From contig CANFTW010000020.1 of the NCBI GenBank assembly GCA_947450025.1, positions 1 through 35,131 on the forward strand: a DNA stretch of 35,131 nt. Reading direction: 5' to 3'. The stretch's first letter is position 1, and every line of letters starts with the position of its first letter. Both the position numbers and the translations under genes were made by a program. Shown piece by piece: positions 32,146-35,131 of this stretch. The notes beneath the pieces are model-generated. The model worked only from the letters and a program-made list of their open reading frames with translations. It was not told the origin of the DNA and searched no databases. The stretch comes from Bacteroidota bacterium (GTDB lineage Bacteria; Bacteroidota; Bacteroidia; B-17B0; Aurantibacillaceae).

Positions 32146-34791
32146 ATGGCAAAGACAACGGAAGTAAAAGAAACACCTTTAATGAAGCAATATAATGAAG
32201 TGAAAGGGAAATATCCGGACGCTATTTTATTGTTTCGTGTAGGCGACTTTTACGAAACTTTTGGAGAAGATGCCATTAAAGCTTCTCAAATTTTAGGAAT
32301 TACCTTAACCAAACGCGCTAATGGTTCTGCTTCACATATTGAGTTAGCAGGTTTCCCGCACCACAGTGTTGATACCTATTTACCAAAATTAGTACGTGCA
32401 GGCTACCGTGTTGCTATATGCGATCAATTAGAAGATCCCAAATTAACCAAGAGTATTGTAAAACGAGGCGTTACCGAATTAGTAACACCCGGAGTAAGTT
32501 TTAATGATAAAGTATTAGAACATCGCAGCAATAACTTTTTAGCGAGTATTCATTTAGATAAAGAACGCGCAGGGGTTTCTTTTTTAGATGTGTCAACTGG
32601 AGAATTTTTAGTAGCTGAAGGTTCGTTTACCTACATCGAAAAACTCATTCAAAGTTTTAAGCCAAACGAAATTTTATTCGAAAAAAATAAACGTCAGACG
32701 TTATTAAATTTAATTGGCGACCGTTTTTATATTTTCGGTTTAGATGATTGGGCATTTTCGCAAGACTTTGGCTACGAAGCGTTAACCAAACAATTTGGAA
32801 CTAGTAGTTTAAAAGGCTTTGGTATTGAGCATTTGAATTTAGCTATTATGAGCTGTGGTGCTATTTTGCACTACCTTGGAGAAACCAAGCATGATAAGCT
32901 ACAACATATTACAGCAGTTAGCAGAGTTGAAGAAGATCAATATGTTTGGTTGGATCGATTTACGGTTCGTAATTTAGAATTGTTTGGTAGCAGCCATGAT
33001 AATGGAAAATGCTTAATTGATATTATTGATACAACTGTTACACCAATGGGCTCGCGCTTATTGAAACGTTGGTTAGCATTGCCTTTAAAACAATTAGATA
33101 TCATCAACGAACGCCTAGATGTGGTTCAATACTTTGGCGTTCATATCAGTTTACAAGCTGATTTAATTGCACAGTTTAAAGAGATAGGCGATTTAGAACG
33201 TTTAATTAGTAAAGTAGCGGCGGGAAAAATTAATCCGCGTGAGTTAGTGCAATTAAAACGTGCCTTGAATTTAATTGAGTCTATTAAAGGCGCTACAAGT
33301 GCTTGTGATAATCATTCATTACAAAAAATAGCCGAGCAATTAAATCCTTGTTTATTAATGCGCGATCGTTTACAAAATGAGTTAAACGAAGAAGCGCCTG
33401 TATTACTAAATAAAGGCAACGTCATAAGCAAAGGTGTTAATGAAGAGTTAGATGAATTACGCGCTATTGCTTTTAGCGGAAAAGATTATTTATTACAAAT
33501 ACAGCAACGCGAAGTGGAACGCACAGGAATTACATCCTTAAAAGTATCCTACAATAACGTGTTTGGTTATTATTTAGAAGTAACCAACGTACATAAAGAT
33601 AAAGTACCTAGCGATTGGATTAGAAAACAAACCTTAACAACCGCTGAGCGTTATATTACGCCAGAATTAAAAGTTTACGAAGAAAAAATATTAGGTGCCG
33701 AAGATAAAATTGCCGTTTTAGAACAAATCTTATACGAGGCTTTAGTAAGAGATTTAATTGATTACATTATTCCTATTCAATTAAACGCTGCCTTAATTTC
33801 GAAATTAGATTGCTTATTATCTTTTGCGAAATTAGCTAAAGACAATCAATACATAAGACCTACTTTAACCAATGAATTTGCCATTAATATTGTAGATGGT
33901 AGACACCCAGTAATTGAAAAACAATTACCAATTGGAACTGATTACGTAAGTAACTCTGTTTACTTAGATAACGATACTCAGCAAGTGATGATGATTACGG
34001 GACCTAACATGAGTGGTAAATCTGCTCTATTACGTCAGGTTGCTTTAATTACATTGATGGCACAAATTGGTTGTTATGTGCCTGCTAAAACAGCTGAGAT
34101 AGGAATCGTAGATAAAATATTTACTCGTGTTGGCGCTAGTGATAATATTTCAAGTGGCGAATCAACCTTTATGGTAGAAATGAATGAAACCGCTAGTATT
34201 TTAAATAACTTAAGCGATCGTAGTTTAATTTTATTAGATGAAATTGGACGAGGCACTTCTACGTATGATGGGATTTCGATTGCTTGGGCAATTGCTGAGT
34301 ATATTCATTCTCAACCAAAAAATAGAGCAAAAACCTTATTTGCAACACACTATCATGAGTTGAATGAAATGATGACTTATTTCCCACGCATTAAAAACTT
34401 TAATGTGTCGGTTAAGGAAGTGAATAATAAAATTATCTTTCTACGTAAACTTCAAGAAGGTGGCAGCGAACATAGTTTTGGTATTCATGTGGCACGTATG
34501 GCAGGTATGCCAAAACAAGTGGTAGATAGAGCCAATGATATTTTAAAGAAGTTAGAAAAAGATCATGAATTAGAATTGTCTGAAGTTGAAACTATAAATT
34601 CGAATGACGCGATTGATCACATGACTTCAAAAACCAAGAGTAAAAGTGACTACCAATTAAGTTTTTTTCAGTTAAATGATCCAGTCTTGGAGCAGGTAAA
34701 AGATGAGCTCATAAAAACAGATATTAATACTTTAACGCCCGTTGAGGCCCTCATGAAACTCAATGATATCAAGCGTTTAATAGGGGGGTAA
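32146..34791 (+). CDS. mutS: DNA mismatch repair protein MutS
   Basis: This 881-aa MutS1 protein recognises mispaired bases and starts repair with MutL. Domain I has the mismatch-reading FYE motif in [13 protein letters not shown] near residue 36; the connector, lever and clamp follow; the ATPase has Walker [14 protein letters not shown] (about 622-634), the ST-rich [11 protein letters not shown] signature, Walker [17 protein letters not shown] and ATHYHEL. Walker A ends in Ser-Ala where E. coli has Ser-Thr, which I believe is common in this phylum. It diverges from the GreA-like gene with about 200 bp between, holding a structured element; a TATCTTTA near 32131 could be a weak -7. Confidence 0.97.
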   Translation: MAKTTEVKETPLMKQYNEVKGKYPDAILLFRVGDFYETFGEDAIKASQILGITLTKRANGSASHIELAGFPHHSVDTYLPKLVRAGYRVAICDQLEDPKLTKSIVKRGVTELVTPGVSFNDKVLEHRSNNFLASIHLDKERAGVSFLDVSTGEFLVAEGSFTYIEKLIQSFKPNEILFEKNKRQTLLNLIGDRFYIFGLDDWAFSQDFGYEALTKQFGTSSLKGFGIEHLNLAIMSCGAILHYLGETKHDKLQHITAVSRVEEDQYVWLDRFTVRNLELFGSSHDNGKCLIDIIDTTVTPMGSRLLKRWLALPLKQLDIINERLDVVQYFGVHISLQADLIAQFKEIGDLERLISKVAAGKINPRELVQLKRALNLIESIKGATSACDNHSLQKIAEQLNPCLLMRDRLQNELNEEAPVLLNKGNVISKGVNEELDELRAIAFSGKDYLLQIQQREVERTGITSLKVSYNNVFGYYLEVTNVHKDKVPSDWIRKQTLTTAERYITPELKVYEEKILGAEDKIAVLEQILYEALVRDLIDYIIPIQLNAALISKLDCLLSFAKLAKDNQYIRPTLTNEFAINIVDGRHPVIEKQLPIGTDYVSNSVYLDNDTQQVMMITGPNMSGKSALLRQVALITLMAQIGCYVPAKTAEIGIVDKIFTRVGASDNISSGESTFMVEMNETASILNNLSDRSLILLDEIGRGTSTYDGISIAWAIAEYIHSQPKNRAKTLFATHYHELNEMMTYFPRIKNFNVSVKEVNNKIIFLRKLQEGGSEHSFGIHVARMAGMPKQVVDRANDILKKLEKDHELELSEVETINSNDAIDHMTSKTKSKSDYQLSFFQLNDPVLEQVKDELIKTDINTLTPVEALMKLNDIKRLIGG

Positions 34792-34810
34792 AAAAAAGTT
34801 AAAAAAAATT

Positions 34811-34839
34811 TTGTCAAAGTAAAAAAACGATTATCTTTG
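34811..34839 (+). promoter_or_regulatory. Promoter of the tRNA pair
   Basis: TTG (34811-34813) is followed after 18 bases by TATCTTTG (34832-34839), a full match to TAnnTTTG. It lies 45 bp before tRNA-Gly and 20 bp after the mutS stop. Confidence 0.65.
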
Positions 34840-34884
34840 CACTCCCGATTAATGAAATTGGTTGTTCTTTTAAATGAATTACAA

Positions 34885-34957
34885 GCGAAAGTAGCTCAGT
34901 TGGTAGAGCGTAACCTTGCCAAGGTTAAGGTCGCGGGTTCGAGACCCGTCTTTCGCT
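34885..34957 (+). tRNA. tRNA-Gly (GCC)
   Basis: A full cloverleaf: acceptor GCGAAAG/CTTTCGC, D-arm AGCTCAGTTGGTAGAGC, anticodon stem TAACC/GGTTA around loop TTGCCAA (anticodon GCC), T-arm with GGTTCGAGACC, discriminator T. CCA is not encoded. Confidence 0.96.
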
Positions 34958-34994
34958 CGAAAACTGACTCTCGAGTTTGTTTTTAATCCAAAAT

Positions 34995-35081
34995 GCCCCG
35001 GTGGTGGAATTGGTAGACACGCAGGACTTAAAATCCTGTGTCTTCGCGGACGTACGGGTTCAAGTCCCGTCTGGGGTACCA
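34995..35081 (+). tRNA. tRNA-Leu (TAA)
   Basis: A class II tRNA with a long variable arm: acceptor GCCCCGG pairing with CTGGGGT (two G-T pairs), anticodon stem CAGGA/TCCTG around CTTAAAA (anticodon TAA), variable arm GTCTTCGCGGAC, T-loop GGTTCAAGTCC, discriminator A and an encoded CCA (35079-35081). Confidence 0.96.
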
Positions 35082-35090
35082 ACAAAATCA

Positions 35091-35117
35091 AGCCTTTCAG
35101 AGATGAAAGGCTTTTTT
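35091..35117 (+). terminator. Terminator of the tRNA pair
   Basis: AGCCTTTCA and TGAAAGGCT pair perfectly over 9 bp around a GAGA tetraloop, followed by a T-run. Confidence 0.87.
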
Positions 35118-35131
35118 GTTTCCTTTATTTT

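Noticed and set aside
34879-35091. 70-aa open frame on the minus strand
   Set aside because: It covers both tRNA genes in antisense; the familiar-looking peptide is a well-known artefact of tRNA DNA.
1-35131. CRISPR array, prophage or antiphage island
   Set aside because: No regularly spaced repeats, cas, integrase, phage or restriction genes were seen; most of the window is core metabolism.

Overview
The window is about 35 kb of low-GC (roughly one third G+C) chromosomal DNA from a member of the Bacteroidota, most likely a Flavobacteriales/Sphingobacteriales-like lineage. The evidence is consistent: promoters of the TTG-N19-TAnnTTTG type instead of -35/-10 boxes, no clear Shine-Dalgarno sequences before most ATGs, a split (two-subunit) transketolase, a ParE/ParC pair of the Bacteroidota type, a GreA/GreB-like short protein of this phylum, a FeoB-associated Cys-rich mini-protein, GldJ/GldK-like sulfatase-modifying-factor folds, and a type IX secretion (T9SS)-like C-terminal domain. 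The genus cannot be named from the sequence alone. No prophage, IS element, CRISPR array or rRNA was seen.

Layout, left to right. 1-470 is AT-rich and holds a remnant of a beta-propeller (two-component-regulator type) gene. 471-3326 (minus strand) carries a DUF58 protein, the HU protein with its own promoter and terminator, a 118-bp cloverleaf-shaped palindromic element, and fmt. 3380-4849 is a divergent SLC13/DASS transporter. 4965-7923 is a two-gene unit: an ECF-like sigma factor overlapping by 14 bp a membrane protein with two extracytoplasmic FGE/SUMF1 folds. This unit is the most system-like item in the window. 7962-15834 is a minus-strand run of core genes: waaA, parC, parE, an AIM24-family protein and ychF. 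16107-19357 (plus) contains the two halves of transketolase with a secreted von Willebrand A protein between them, closed by a bidirectional terminator shared with rlmH.

From 19951/20020 rlmH diverges from a DUF4783 protein overlapping nadC. 21274-24103 (minus) is a tightly coupled operon: GT-C glycosyltransferase, GH16 glycoside hydrolase with a T9SS-like tail, and a 38-aa Cys-rich membrane protein. 24160-26160 is a fused E1 alpha-beta 2-oxoacid dehydrogenase, followed by a DinB-like DUF1572 protein, pyrG, a large outer-membrane beta-barrel protein, a GreA-like protein divergent from mutS, and finally a tRNA-Gly/tRNA-Leu pair with its own promoter and terminator.

Most genes are housekeeping (translation start, topoisomerase IV, lipid A core, NAD and CTP synthesis, mismatch repair, central carbon metabolism). 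The less ordinary content is the sigma/tandem-FGE pair, the VWA gene inside the transketolase locus, and several structured non-coding elements: the cloverleaf palindrome and shorter relatives, a GC-rich multi-hairpin element upstream of mutS, and leader hairpins before ychF and pyrG.
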